Source: Neopestalotiopsis rosae (Eukaryota > Ascomycota > Sordariomycetes > Amphisphaeriales > Sporocadaceae). Taken from it: 64,000 nt of DNA. The notes under the pieces are model-generated. The model saw only the letters and a program-made list of their open reading frames with translations, ran no database searches and was not told the DNA's origin. Numbering within the stretch: the stretch's first letter is position 1; the number at the start of each line of letters is the position of its first letter. Below, piece after piece: positions 33,137 to 45,539 of this stretch. Location: positions 3,038,001 through 3,102,000 of the forward strand of contig JALGAS010000006.1 of assembly GCA_023078685.1 (NCBI GenBank). The letters run 5' to 3'. The position numbers and the translations under genes were made by a program.

Positions 33137-35677
33137 TAGGAAGAGGAAGCAGAGTCGCGTTGCATGTTCATGTGTCGTGACTCGTGTATCGTGTGTGCGT
33201 CCCGTCCCGCATTGGCTTTCTCGTCTACCTGGTCAGAAACAATATGCGCGGTGCCCTGAAACGAAGTTCATTATACTGCACCGCTCTTGCATCGTCGTCT
33301 TGCATGTGCGTGTCCAACGAGAATGGCAACCTTTTCCTACGGTACGTCGAATCACAGATGGTGAAATCCACGGAAATCGTCCGACCTGCCGAGAGAGCCG
33401 GCTGTCGCTCGCGAAAGCGTCAAAGGGGAGCATGGGGTGGAACATGGGCATTTGGGAAGAACCGCCAGGCAGCGCAAGGAGCAGCCAGAGGAATTTGCAG
33501 AAAGATGCGGGAGCTCCGCCGACCAGGCCGACCGAGAATTACCAAAACTTGATCCACCGACCCAGCCTACCTACGTACATACCTACCTAGTGAGAAAAAA
33601 AAAGAGAGTTGGAAAAAAGGACCACCGCGTCAAGACCGAAATGAGTCTTACAATATCTTTGACCGCTGCTCTGAATCCGAATCCTGAGAGAGATGAGTTA
33701 TGGAACCCGACTTTTGAAAATACGTAAGTAGCAACAAATATACGATACACGATATGTATGTCAATCTACGAACAAGGCAGAATAGCCGCTTTGAGCAGTT
33801 CCTATCAACAAAGTTTTTAGAGTTCATGGATCGCATGAGGTTGTCGTGAAGCTAGTCACAACTGTCAGCTAGGGGGACATCCCGCTCTCGTCTCGTCTCG
33901 TCATCCCGCAATTCTTCGGAAGTTTTCAGCCCTGAACCCGAAGATCAGGGATGTCATTGAGTGCCGAAAGTTCGAGATTTCGGAAAGACGCTTCCATGGC
34001 CATGGGTTCGAAAAAGAAAAAGACAGGCGTCAGGTTCAGTATGGTTGTGTTTGCTGTTTTCGTGGTACATAATCCATGGTAGTATTCCGTACTATGGTAC
34101 TATGTATGTGTGGCTGGGGGGTGGCCCTGAACAGGTACCATACCATACCATACTGGCCATCGTCCACTTTCCCGCTCCGGCCCCTTTAACCTATTTCTAT
34201 ACATTTTGGCAGGGATCAGGAAACTATAAAAAATATCGTCACTCTCTTGACCCATGGCAGGCCCCCATGGACCGTTCAGGAGCCCTAGTCTGAAGATATC
34301 CTTGCTAATCGCGATGGGCGGGACATGTTGTTCATTTTGTTTTCGAGGGGACTCCAGCCGGATTGGAAACAAACACGTATCCTGACAAGGCAGGTACGTA
34401 ATTGAAACCATGCCTGGTTAATATGATATGGGTATGGAGAAGATGCAAGAGAGGTTGAAGAAAAATGCAAGATAAAGGAAGAAAAAAAGAAAATACGAAG
34501 CTCATACATACACGAAGTCTAGTACATTAGTTACACAGTAGATCCAAAATGGCGCCCCCACGATTTGCCTTGTACGCTGGAACGGGACTCTCTTCCCAGG
34601 TCTATTAGTGCGAATGCAAGGTGCATCCTCTACACCACAGTGGCTGCTCCGCTCCCCACAGGTTCCAGTACCACCTAAAGCACATGCCATTGACAGTTAA
34701 CGTCAAATCTCCATCATCATTCCCCGAAAGAGGGAGAGAGAAGACAGACCAAATGGTCCAGGTCCAGTTCAAATCCCATGTAGATTAGGTAACCAATCAC
34801 GTATTATGGGACGGTACTTTGTACATTCATCCTACCAGGTACCATCAGTGGTAGCCTCAATTTTTGTGATCGTCCACCTGGATGCGCCCGCATGGATAAA
34901 TTGTACCGTGGTAGTAGGATCGAGTTGTCGTACTATTGTGATGTTCATAATATTCCTTCTTGGAAAAAGAATAGCATTGTCTGCTAAGAAAAGTGTGCGC
35001 ATGCCAATGCCGATGCCATGCCATGCCATGCCTTGCCATGCACGCATGCACTCAGCCGCGCAGGAGGACATGCAATACTACATTACCCAAATGGAGATTT
35101 AGGCACGCCCAATCTGGGAAAGCCGAATATTGAGATGAAGCCTCACGGAGAATAGATATATATGCAGGGACTATTTTGTGACTTTTATGTAGTTATGCAA
35201 ACGATAGACTTTATGAGGCTGAGAGGTCTCACTTGAAGTCGTCTACTACAGCTATAACCCATGTGTAGAGCTTCCCGATGGTGTTTGTACAAATCAGAAA
35301 ATGGTAATAGAAGAGGTTTCCCATCCAGCAAGTGTGGCCGACAATGGTAATAGGCAGGTTCACTGGTCGTCATTGTCCAAAAATGAGTCGCCGTGCCAGG
35401 AATCGTCAGTTGGTCACAGGACAAGGCCCAACAGAGTAGCGACGGCCTTTGTCTTCTGCAATGGGCTTTCCTTCCATGTTTTACAGAAACGGGAAACAGC
35501 TGTTGGAACCAAAACAAAGACAAAGACCATCTTCTTCCGTGCAGATTCACCGTCCCAAAACCACACTACTTTCTCATGAGCATTGCGTATACTTTGTACA
35601 GTGCATTTACATTTACTCTCGGTTTGATAATACACATCATCGTTACAGCCATTGGGTAACAGAGACCAGTGATCGCC
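33137..35677. other. 2.5-kb intergenic region with short tandem repeats
   Basis: No supported gene. It contains CATAC-type repeats near 34134-34155 and a CATGC/CCATG pentamer array at ~35001-35042. Frames of 60-120 codons occur on both strands without motifs. Confidence 0.45.
35001..35042. repeat. Pentameric ATGCC/CATGC tandem repeat
   Basis: Imperfect tandem copies of ATGCC over about 40 bases, giving many CATG palindromes. Confidence 0.85.
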
Positions 35678-37687
35678 ATGCCTTCCCAAGCGTCCTCTTG
35701 GGTGTCCAGCTGGCGCGCTACTCCGGTGCCAAAATGTATTCACAAGCAAACGACGTGCTACACATGCCTGATAAGCTGGAATTGCGACGCTAGGGGCGAC
35801 TTTGATCCCAACTTGTGGTACGACTTAAAAGAACCCCTTCGACCAAGTCCGTATACTGGCAGCCATGCGCTGTTCATACCTCAGATCGACACCCATCTAG
35901 GGCTCACAGCCGGCCTGAATGCCAATAGCACGGATATCGAAAAGTTCAATGTGTTGGATGAGGCTGATATCAATGACATCCAAATCTCCCTGCCTCCACC
36001 CATGGCACTACACGATGGATATGGATGGCATATTTATTGTAGGACGTGCGAGCTCACGTGGATGGTTGGAGTCGAAGGCGAATGGTGCGCGAAAAGCCAT
36101 CCAGCCCACAGTGCCGTGAGGGATAAGCGCACTCTTGTCTGCTGGGCAGGTGTTCAGCCGCTGAGAGACTTCGGAACAGATCCGGAAGAGCAATACCGCG
36201 CAGTGTATTGGTTTGGTCCCGGTTCGAAGTTCAACGGTTCAACCAAGGACGACGACCACAGAAAGGCATTAATCACCACAGTCATCGACATGCTACGAAG
36301 AGTTCGTTTTTCGGTGCTGCCCGAACGATGCGAACATGTTGCTAAAAGAGCTAAAAGCAACAGCGAGGTTTTCTTGGAAAAGGCCCGCATCTTTCGCCTT
36401 GTCGTTGTTATTTCAGACCCCGACTTGATTGAGTTCATCATAGCCATGCGCACATACCTTTGGTGGAAGCCCAAGGCCCAGACTTACAGAACTCTAGATG
36501 GAAATATGTCGAAAAGCGCGTACCGATTTGATTATGTCTTGTTGCACGAGGTGGAAAAGGAGATTGAAGCTCTCTCAGAGATTGGCATCTTTGTAAGTTG
36601 CGAGAGATGAGGTCAAGCTGCAAAGCAAAGAGCTGCATCTGACTTGTCTACCTTTCGTTTTTCAGACCAATGCTGACGAAGAGCCAAACAGGTCAAATGG
36701 TATCCGGTCCACGCATCGTTCAATAGTGCAATTAAAGTCTTACCGTCACTTTTGAAAGGCAAAATTCCTGAGAGAACGAACCTCACAAGTACACGCACTC
36801 CACTTCCCGGTCTTGAGAAGCTGATGACATCTGCAGCCCGTGCGAGAGGGCTTCTGGATGACACAAACATGGCACGAAAGAGAAAGTCTGAAGATAATGA
36901 GACAGACGACCATATATCACCAAAGAAGCCCAAGAGCATGGACGCTGCACTCAATATTGAGCAGGAGCCAAATTTCGAGGCAAAGACAACGAATCCAGTG
37001 TTAGACGTTGCAACCAATGCTGAGCAGGAGCCAGATTCCAAAGCTGAGGCGACGAAGCCATATATAGACATGCCACTCACGCGTGGTGTGGCAAATAGTC
37101 TCAAGCTACCAGAGCAGACTGAGGCCTATACAGACGTGAGATCGGCTTCTGAGTCGCGGAAGAGTTTCGAGTCGCCGATGGGGTTCGAATCGCAGATTAA
37201 GTTGACGGGCACTTACTACGTGAGTTGGGATGAACTACCGGCCGGGACTAACTCCGATGCCTCTATCAGCGTTGAGCAGGAGTGGGAGTCGAACAACAGT
37301 CATTCAGAGTCGAACAGCAGTCAGTCGGAGTCGAACAAAAGTCAGTCGTGGTCGAACAAAATTCTGCCTGAAGACTGCCAGCCGTTGTCAGTCTGTCTTG
37401 CAGAAGAGATGGAAACCTGCCGACAAAAAGGTATTGGACCATCAAGAACTTTGCGGAATAGCACATACCGTCTACTCGATATAACACTTCAAAATTTCTA
37501 GAAGAAAATAGATATGTATCGACCTGCCTCCGCACCCAAAGATCTGGAGGCCCAAAAAGAGCGGTCTGCCAAGGATCCCCCGAAAGTCCGTTCCAGGGCC
37601 CCGTCTCTGACTGCCGAGACAATGAGGGCTGAGATGCAAGACGCCGAGGAGATGGGCTATATAGACCGAAAGCAGAAGGAGTTCTAA
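35678..37687 (+). CDS. Probable RNase H-like-fold protein with a disordered, repeat-containing tail
   Basis: Proposed exons 35678-36592, 36692-37430, 37512-37687 (609 aa); introns of 99 nt (GTAAGT, CTGAC, ACAG) and 81 nt (GTATTG, ATAG). If the second intron is retained, translation stops at 37501. The N-terminal ~330 residues follow a pattern I know from fungal hypothetical proteins with an RNase H-like fold: a Cys-containing region (CRTCELTWM), LVCWAGVQPLRDFG, RAVYWFGPGSKFN, a helix HRKALITTVIDMLRRV, a strand FRLVVVISDPDLIEF, and VKWYPVHASFNSAIKVL at the C-terminal strand. Residues expected to be Asp and Glu in active RNases H are mostly not conserved, apart from the Asp of SDPD. The rest is charged and low-complexity, with a KRKSED...SPKKPK basic stretch suggestive of a nuclear signal, EQEP repeats and SNxSxSE repeats. 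Nuclear location and nucleic-acid binding are inference; the start is uncertain. Confidence 0.65.
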
Positions 37688-38253
37688 CCATACATATGTA
37701 CGACCAAATAGTCCTTGAGCGTTTGAACATTATACATTGGTGCTTCAAGAAGCAACCGCTCCGCTGTTGGTGCGCAGGCTGACCACCAGGCAGGAACACT
37801 GCAAATAGAGAGCCAATGGCTCAAAGCGATCAACTTCTGCATCTCAGCGTCTTATTGAACCGCGGACTGGGTATTGAAGGGTTGGATTGCGAGGAACATA
37901 CACACTTGTACTTATTCTAGCATAGGTTCATGGTAGAAAACCATGGTTGTAAGCAGAACAATGAACACAAAAATGTTTTTATCCATTCTTGCCGACACCA
38001 TTGCAAAAGATGATGGAGTGTGTCTTCTTACCACTGATGCAGCATGCTCCTCAAGATTCACTAAGCACATATTTAGGTGCTCAAGTTTTTAATGCAAGTA
38101 CAAGCTGTAGGATAGCTATCCCAAAACTATCACGAGTAAAATGTGAAGACAGCGAGATGTCTGATTACTGTCAATAGTTCATAGAGCGATCTTTGAAGGC
38201 ATTTATTCGACACTCTAGATACAGTCCCCATCTTTCATCGCGAACATGGCCCC
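37688..38253. other. Convergent intergenic region
   Basis: 3' untranslated regions of the RNase H-like and cutinase genes. An AATAAA signal for the cutinase gene lies on the minus strand. No other feature is seen. Confidence 0.5.
38202..38207 (-). terminator. Probable polyadenylation signal of the cutinase gene
   Basis: AATAAA on the minus strand, about 47 bases after the cutinase stop codon. Confidence 0.5.
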
Positions 38254-38966
38254 TTACAAAAGCGACGTTACAAATTGAACGGCAGGGTTTACGCTGGAGA
38301 GATAGTCGGTGTGGGCGCTGGTGATGATCAAGGTGCCCTCGCAGACCAGATCACCCGTGTTGCAGTAAATCTTGGTCTTTGACGTGGCAATGTTGGGGAT
38401 CTTGCCGCCGTCCTGGGCCTTTTGGGTGTCGCCAAAGGTGACGGCGGCGGCGATGCGGCTGACGGTGGTGGCGGTCGCGTCCTCGATGGAGCGGTGGACC
38501 ATGGCGGCGCCCTGGCTGTAGCCGACGACGACGAGCTTGGAGTTGGGGCACGCCGAGGCGGCCGAGTTGAGCAGCGACGTCATCTCGGCGGCCTCCTGGG
38601 GCGGGCAGCCGCCCTCGTTGAGGTTGCCGAGCAGGCTGGCCGAGTAGTTGATGCCCTGCGCGGCAAAGTCGGTGCCCACGGCGTTGCTGAGGGCCGTGGC
38701 GAACTGTTGGCCGGGCATGTCTCCCTAACACATGGTCAAGTCAGCAAATGGCCGTGCTTTGGAGGGTAAAACCTGGGCATGGGAAATCTTACAAGGTTTC
38801 CTTCCTGCGTGCTACCACGGGCAAAGAAGAGAATTACTCCCTTGCAGCCTCCCGTAGTGTACTCGTTGGAGGTTGTGCCATAGGTCTTGCGCTCCAGAAG
38901 CTCGACCGGGGCCGCGGCGGCAAGGCCGACCAGCAGGACCTGGGCAACGGACAGGGAGAACTTCAT
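38254..38966 (-). CDS. Secreted cutinase / carbohydrate esterase family 5
   Basis: Exons 38966-38793 and 38724-38254 (214 aa); the 68-nt intron has GTAAGA and TTAG ends in phase 0. These serine esterases hydrolyse cutin polyesters or acetylated xylan outside the cell. Residues 1-~19 are a signal peptide, followed by a short propeptide-like region ending near LERK. The oxyanion segment is FFARGSTQEGN (47-57). The catalytic triad is Ser128 in GYSQGA, Asp183 in GDLVC and His196 in SAHTDY. Cys41 and Cys117, and Cys179 and Cys186, fit the two conserved disulfides. There is no binding module. Length and GDxVC spacing match true family members. Very high G/C in the third codon position suggests high expression. 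With the AA9 enzyme it indicates plant-surface degradation. A TATA-like CTATATGAAG lies about 140 bases upstream. Confidence 0.95.
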
Positions 38967-40869
38967 ATTGGCGGCGGCGGAAGCAGCTTGCTGAAACAAG
39001 AGACAAGAGATGGAGACCTGAAACTTGAAGACTGCTTGCGATAACTTGACTAGCCCGTGATCGTCCCAAGATGGAATCGAATAGGCTCGGATCGACGAGC
39101 CTTCATATAGTCGCTGGTATCCATTGCCACTCAGTGAACTTCGACGCGGCACTCGTTTGTGTTGCTACCCTCTTCGATACTCTTGAATGCGGTTTGGTGT
39201 AGCAATGGCCATGTGATTATCTTGGTCTATCCAGACTTTTCAGTCGCAGTGTTCCATTGCCAAGACGCTCATGGAAGATTTAGCCCAACGGGCCAAGGAT
39301 ACCAGTGTCTTTTCTCCTGCCCGCGTGATATGAAAACTTGGACATTGGATGAAAAATAAGACCGATATGGTCCCCCTCTTGGCCAACTCGAAGCTGTCAC
39401 GTCCTTGGCAAACCTCTCTGCCATGCCACAACAGCCATCACCCTCACCGGATCTCCAAATCTTCAAATGGATACGGCCTTGCATTAGCTGGCGCCTTGGG
39501 GGAGGGGATCATATAGTCCCGCCATAGAGAACGCGCCGGCCACCCAGCCCTGGCAGCGCTTGTCGGCAAAGGGGATATCGGTAGCGGTGCCAGACTCCGG
39601 TGGGAAGCGGACTCGGGGGGCTGGAGGCCAAGTCTTTTGTCGCCTTCCGAATCCAGGCCATTGCGCCGTGTTTCCCCAACGAGAGAGAAGGGGGGAAGCG
39701 TCGCTGCCGGACTCGCCTGTCCACACGGCCACAATGTCAAGAATGGGGAAGTTGAGGGCAAGCGGTTATGCGGGGTGCATATGGTCAGATAAGCTTCTGG
39801 AGATCTGCCGTCGATTCTTGCCCTGGCCCTTGTCCACCGTCGACTCCACCGCCTTCTTGGGGTAACCTGGTTCTTGTTCCTGGCTTCGAATTTCCACCAC
39901 AAAAGAAAGCATGCCACAATCCGGGGCACGTGTTGCTGCCCCAGCCTATCATCGGTTTTGGAGATGTTGCGATGAATATGCCCCAGTTGGAACAATACTT
40001 TGAGGCCTATTAATAACCTTAATCGTTTGCCGAGGTCGTACCGCAGTTGTCAGATGATTTTGAGCCTGCGATGGAGAGAATTGGGCGTTGCAAGAGACAG
40101 CGGCATCGAAATGCCGTTTTGTCGTTTAAAGAAATACCACCCTACGATCTCCAATTGCTTGAGGAAGAGAAAACCAATAATAAGACCTGTCAAGATGCGA
40201 AGAATGCCTCAACGGGACTCATGGTTCACCCTCGGCACCATGTGCACATCTTGGCGGCACGAGAATCAATACTCCAGGTGCGCATGGCCAGGAACGAATG
40301 TCACGTCGGAGAATTGGATCAGAGATCTCCTTGGCCTGTTCGTATATGTACTGGCTATTGGCGGGATATTCACGACATTGGCTCTGGACCAAACATCGTG
40401 AGGCTTTTGGATCCAGCTTTCCGATGGTTCAGCTCATTTTCAAACAATTGAGTGGCACTACGGATCAAACGGAACGTAGAATGCGGCTCTCAGAGTAGCG
40501 TTGGGTTGATTGACCGAAACGGTAATCACCTCATCGATCAATAGAACAATATACTTACGTTACTGCTTGACATGTCAGATGCTGGTCTTGTTCGCTGGCG
40601 CTAGGAGCATGACCCTCGAACGTCCGCCCAAGACTTGAAGGGAGCTTTGCACTCATCTAGCCCGTTGAAGATGACCAAGCACTGATTGGTATAGGCATGG
40701 TGCCTCGTCCGTTGATTTACGTAATATCCGCAGTCTGCCTTGTGGTTCGAGGCTTAGCCTTCTCTCAAAAGGCGTACACATTGGTGTTGCCTAGAGAGGC
40801 TCCCGAGGCTCTCAAGATGATTCGAGCTGGGCGGCATGTGCTTGGAGAACGGTACATCTAGATCTGGAT

Positions 40870-40901
<32 letters not shown>

Positions 40902-42084
40902 CTGACAGTGTGAATAGAGGATTGAATACGTGAGCTCTTGGAACTTGTCAATGGTGTGATTTGACTCCGCAGCCCATGATGCATACACCAAGTATTTGAC
41001 AACTCTGCCATTTGGTTAATGCATCCCATGTAGTTGTCTTGAGTGCAGCTTCTCTCGATGATGCCGTGTGTCGTCAAGGAGCATAGGTGAGTCGAAATAT
41101 CGGTCGTTCGACTTCAAAATGCAGAGATCTGCGGGCTCATGAATGAATAGTGAAAACCGTTGGCGGCTGGATGATCACCCAGCGTGTTCAGTTCGCCTCG
41201 CCAGTCAGCCCCAGCAAATCTGGCCGGCTTTAGCAGAATGCTGGCCCGCTTGTCCAGTGCCGGCGGGGTAGACTCCAGCGGGCCAGAGTAACCTTAAATG
41301 CTAGTGGTCCCCAGAACTCGCTGCATTGCAAAAGCCAGCAGAAGTTTCTTGGTTCCGTTCAGCTCACCGAAATGGATCGCCTGCAAAAAGTATCTCCTTA
41401 CAATTCTAGAAATGGCCCTTCGAGAGAAACAAAAAGGAAAGAAGGCTGAGCCAAACATTTCCAAAGAGACCACTCAAGCAGGTCTTGACTGCCAATGTTT
41501 GGACGTGATTTGATGCCGGCTAGCGAGCATTGCTGTTGATGTTGTTCCTGCCGCCTGAATGTCTCACTATGCCGGCCAACACTGTTCGGCGGGAATATGC
41601 TAGGATTGGCAGGAGAATCTCAAGAACATGACCGAACATGCCATGAAGACATTGTCATCTGTCTGACTGAAGTTCTGCAGCAATCAGTGAGTAATGAGTG
41701 GTAGCAAATGAAGGGAAACATGAATGAGCCGCTCCTTTCCTGTTTTATTGTACTTCCATTGCATCCTTCTGTAGCGGAGCAAAATGCCCGGGCCGTGCTG
41801 TCATTCAATTTTAGCAGCAGCAGCGCCATCGCTAAAAAGTGGGGCGGACGGACTGCTGGGACAGGACAGACAGCTATGACGACATAATTATTGAAGCTCG
41901 CAATGTTGATTCACATGGCCACAAAACAGAGAAAGAACTTGATGCTGGGCACACGTTTGTAGTCTTTTGTTTCTTTCAACATTTTACTGAGCTAGGTATT
42001 CAAGATAGCATCTCCTCGCGCCAAATTTACTTGCCAGATCTTGTCATCGAGACACTGCGAACGAACCAACAGACAGCTTCAGTC
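38967..42084. other. 3.1-kb gene-poor interval with poly(G) tract
   Basis: It begins with the cutinase promoter. A G/C-rich minus-strand stretch at ~39683-39484 reads as a protein-like segment after a possible TGGACAG acceptor, but I could not build a gene around it. Overlapping frames at 40000-40500 have no motifs. A 32-base G run lies at 40870-40901. No RNA gene is seen. Confidence 0.45.
40870..40901 (+). repeat. Poly(G)32 homopolymer
   Basis: Thirty-two consecutive G bases on the plus strand, flanked by GGAT and CTGACAG. Uninterrupted runs of this length are rare and could form G-quadruplexes or mark an assembly or read artefact. Confidence 0.95.
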
Positions 42085-43522
42085 ATGTCCTCTTCGGGTA
42101 TCGTGGGCCACGTCCAGGCCAAGGCCCAAGAGGTCGCGTGAGTCGCGCGTCAGTCCATCAGCTTCGATTGCACAACTGACTGTTCGAAATCAGCAAGGAA
42201 GATTATGACAAGGCAAGAGCTTTGGCTGCTGATGCAGCTCGAAGCGGCGCCTTTCTGTATCCGCTGAGGTGAGCTTCCCCGAGTCCTACCTATTATATGC
42301 AATTTGAAGACGGAGCTGCGGAGGACAATGACGAGAAATTCGTATATGAATGCTCGAGCTAATCATGGCTAGGGGCATCGTCTACTTCCTCTCCCACCGA
42401 GCTCTGTGGAAGCCGTTCATGTCACGCATTCTGCCGACGCTCAGTTTGTCCGTTGCTGTTATTAGCGGCATGTTCTTCTTCACATATCTCCCGCAGCTCG
42501 CCATTCTGGTCTTCGTCAATGGTCCTCTGGCTGTAGTGACCACGGTGCTGCTGATTTTAAACGAGAGCTCAACCATCGTCAACCTGATTTCAAAGAACTT
42601 CTTCCTTCAGGATGCACTTCTCGACACCTTTGACGGAACCTTGGTGTCCCGAAATGCAACTGGTATCGTGAGCGAAGGTCGTGAGTTGAAGGCAGGCAGA
42701 GACCCCATGGAACGATTGGGCAAGATCCTCAAGAGCCCATTCCAAAAGTACAGCCCAAAGGCATTCATTCGATACATCATGTATCTGCCTCTCAACTTCA
42801 TCCCTGGTAAAGAACCCGCAATGAAACACCGAAAATCCCCGCGTATGCTAATTGACGCTACGAAAAATAGTCGTTGGTACCGTCATCTTCATTGTCCTTC
42901 AAGGTGAGTAACGCTTGACACTTTGGGACATAAACTCGTACTTACTCGCTTTTAGGCCGAAACCGTGGAAAGAGTGTGCATGATCGTGTAGGTTAAGCCA
43001 TACATATTTGAGGCTTGTTGAATCTGACCAGTATCCGTAGTACTTTCAACTCAAGAGGTGGTCCGCCCATCGTCGCGCAGATTGGGTCGAACGCCATACT
43101 GGGGCGTACGCATCGTAAGTACTTGTGGGAGGTAGTACTGTAATCCTGCATTAACGAACCGCCCAAGCTTTGGAACTGTGGCCACACTTCTCGAAATGAT
43201 CCCGTTCGCCTCAATGTTCTTTGCTTTCACCAATACCGGTATGTATCATCCCGTCACATTTGGCTTTCTGGCAAACTAATATTTGACGTAGTGGGCGCTG
43301 CACTTTGGGCGGCTGACATCGAGTATAAGGAATCTCAAAGTAAGTGAATACTGAGCATTTATCGATCACAAAACTCGTCGTTCAAGAATCACACGTTGCA
43401 TATCAACAAGTGTCTTGATCACCCTGTGCTGTCAAGTTCGTGGTGCTAATATTATCGTCAATTCTACAGTGGATGAGAGTACGGCCCCAGAGCTCCGAGA
43501 AGCAGCAAAGAAAGCCGAGTAA
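42085..43522 (+). CDS. Rrt8/Lds-type multi-pass membrane protein (outer spore wall/lipid-droplet-type family)
   Basis: Nine exons: 42085-42137, 42194-42268, 42373-42806, 42871-42903, 42956-42987, 43041-43114, 43168-43238, 43292-43339, 43470-43522 (290 aa). All eight joins fit splice consensus and phase and together give the full family sequence. Yeast Rrt8, Lds1 and Lds2 are lipid-droplet/spore-wall-linked membrane proteins related to the EI24 group. Visible: an N-terminal amphipathic part with KEDYDKARALAADAARSGAFLYPLRG; helices around residues 60-130 (LSVAVISGMFFFTYLPQLAILVF and VVTTVLLILNE); the conserved DTFDGTLVSRN segment; LPLNFIPVVGTVIFIVLQG; and a final hydrophobic segment MIPFASMFFAFTNTVGAALWAADIE. 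Two exons are only 32-33 nt long. Function in this fungus is inferred from family only. Confidence 0.88.
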
Positions 43523-45539
43523 GAGTCGCACAAGGTGTGCAACGCAGGATATGCACTTGGCCGATACTCCCGAGATGACTTGATCGAGATTCTGCAGAGA
43601 AGTATTTAGTCAATCCGGGCTAGCTTCGGTTTCCAGTTAAACTCGGATTCACGAGTTGAACGTACGGAATGAATTCAATAATACAGAGTTTCTAATATAT
43701 CATATTGCATTGTGCCATGTTCATCGCATTAGGATTACTTATGAGATGAGATGCCTGGATTTGAGATGTAATGATTCTGTCCGGTTCGAGTTGCTTGCGA
43801 AGATCATTCGAGTGGAGCCATTTAGCCAATGACACTTCTCCAATGTTTCTTCCGTGATGTAAGACCTCATTTAGGCATGTCCAACGACCTGGTAGGGACC
43901 TGAGGATCAACTGTACTACGTAGATTGCCGGTCGTACTCTCGGTACGATGCTCGTATCTGACATGAGGACTAAGATTTTAAGTACAGGTCATGACTGCTT
44001 TCTTATTAGTCCCTGATTTCGTTCACCATTTAATGTAAAGATGGATTCACACAGGGAGCTGCTGGCAGCTCTCAGTGTCTCGGGACACCAATCTTCGCAT
44101 CGCAGAAAATACTTACAGAGTAGTTGGAGTACAAAGTATGCCTCGATTGTAGCATCTGCAAGCCCTGAAATGTATGCATTTTAGTAATCGAGTCCGCTGC
44201 CTATTCGCGGCTTCAAACCCCTAAATAGTCACCGGCCTAGGGTCTTGAGGGTTTGGTCTCACGTATCATGGGAGAAGTTTGCTCTCTGCCAGGCACATTA
44301 TGGGCCGTGCAAACAAAATTGACTTTGAATTCCTTTCTGTGATCTACAATTACAACTTATCCTTCGAAAGCGAATCAGATGCTGTGAAGATGAAGATGGA
44401 AAGTCTCGGCTGATGGTCTCGTCGATCTCGGTCTTATGTTACGAGCATTTGTTTTGGAAACACAGAATCCTGCTGCCCGTTGAAAAATAACAATTATCTC
44501 AAGTCGTAGTGTCTATTGCGGCGATCGAAAGTGTATAAGACATAAGAGTTTCTCTTTCGTAGCAATCCAACTTGAATCAAATCACGACACTTATGTGCTG
44601 TCTAAGAAGCAGCAACATCGAGGCAACATGGACCGAACTGCTATCAGAGGACGTTCTCAGATTCTTACGGATCCCAGATCTCCCAAGGATGCCCAAATTG
44701 GATCGAACTGTAGAGAACGCGCGTCGCCTCTCTCATCCCGTCGTCAGTCGACTGCTGATCACTGGCATTGGGTAATTTCCAAGCGTCACCAATGCGGCTA
44801 TCCCGTGTTCGGTAGATGACAGCTCCCAGGGTCCAAGATCTCAGGTACGCACCCGGTGTCAAACGGCTTTGTATACATCAGACGTATGTCAAGTCTAACG
44901 TTCTCACCTCGGGTTATACCATCCCAAGACCGTACATCTGGCTCATCAATATTCGGTCTCTACAAACTAGCCATCCTGACGTGGCTTCATGAGAATGGCC
45001 CCGTACCAGACAACCGATCCTACTTGCGAATAGCAAATGGACCTGTAACCATCCTCGGCTTACTTGACCATGTCTAGAAACAATTTGACCACAAAGTCAC
45101 AAGCTAGTGTAGCAGTTTCTACAAGTAGATAATCCCTCTAAAACAGCCATAAAACACTTCGAGCTCTGCAGACGCGTCTCAGATTCACGACGCAACGCGT
45201 TCCCTCCTTTGGCCATTTATTCTAGGGCTTCGCCTAAGTCGGATGCTGGCAAAGTCTTCTTCCCTAAACTCTTGGTCAAGTACTGAACCCATTCCAAGTG
45301 GGAGTTCCGCGTCTTTCATCCCCAAATACACTGGAAGTCATTGGCGCCATCATCATTTCCATTCGTTATTGACAATATCTTCGACACGCCCTGGTCAGCG
45401 GTTGACGATATCTCGTTCCTTCAATCTTTGTTGATGACGGTTGGTGTTAGTTCTTGAAAGCAACTCCACTTACATTCTCTTCTATCTGCCCATTTGCAGC
45501 TATTATTTTTCTGGCCAAGACCGGTCGAGAAGCAGCATC
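43523..45539. other. 2-kb AT-rich intergenic region
   Basis: No supported gene. Short frames occur at 44572-44819 and 45243-45434 without motifs. The last ~100 bases are a pyrimidine-rich leader to the mucin-like gene. Confidence 0.45.
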
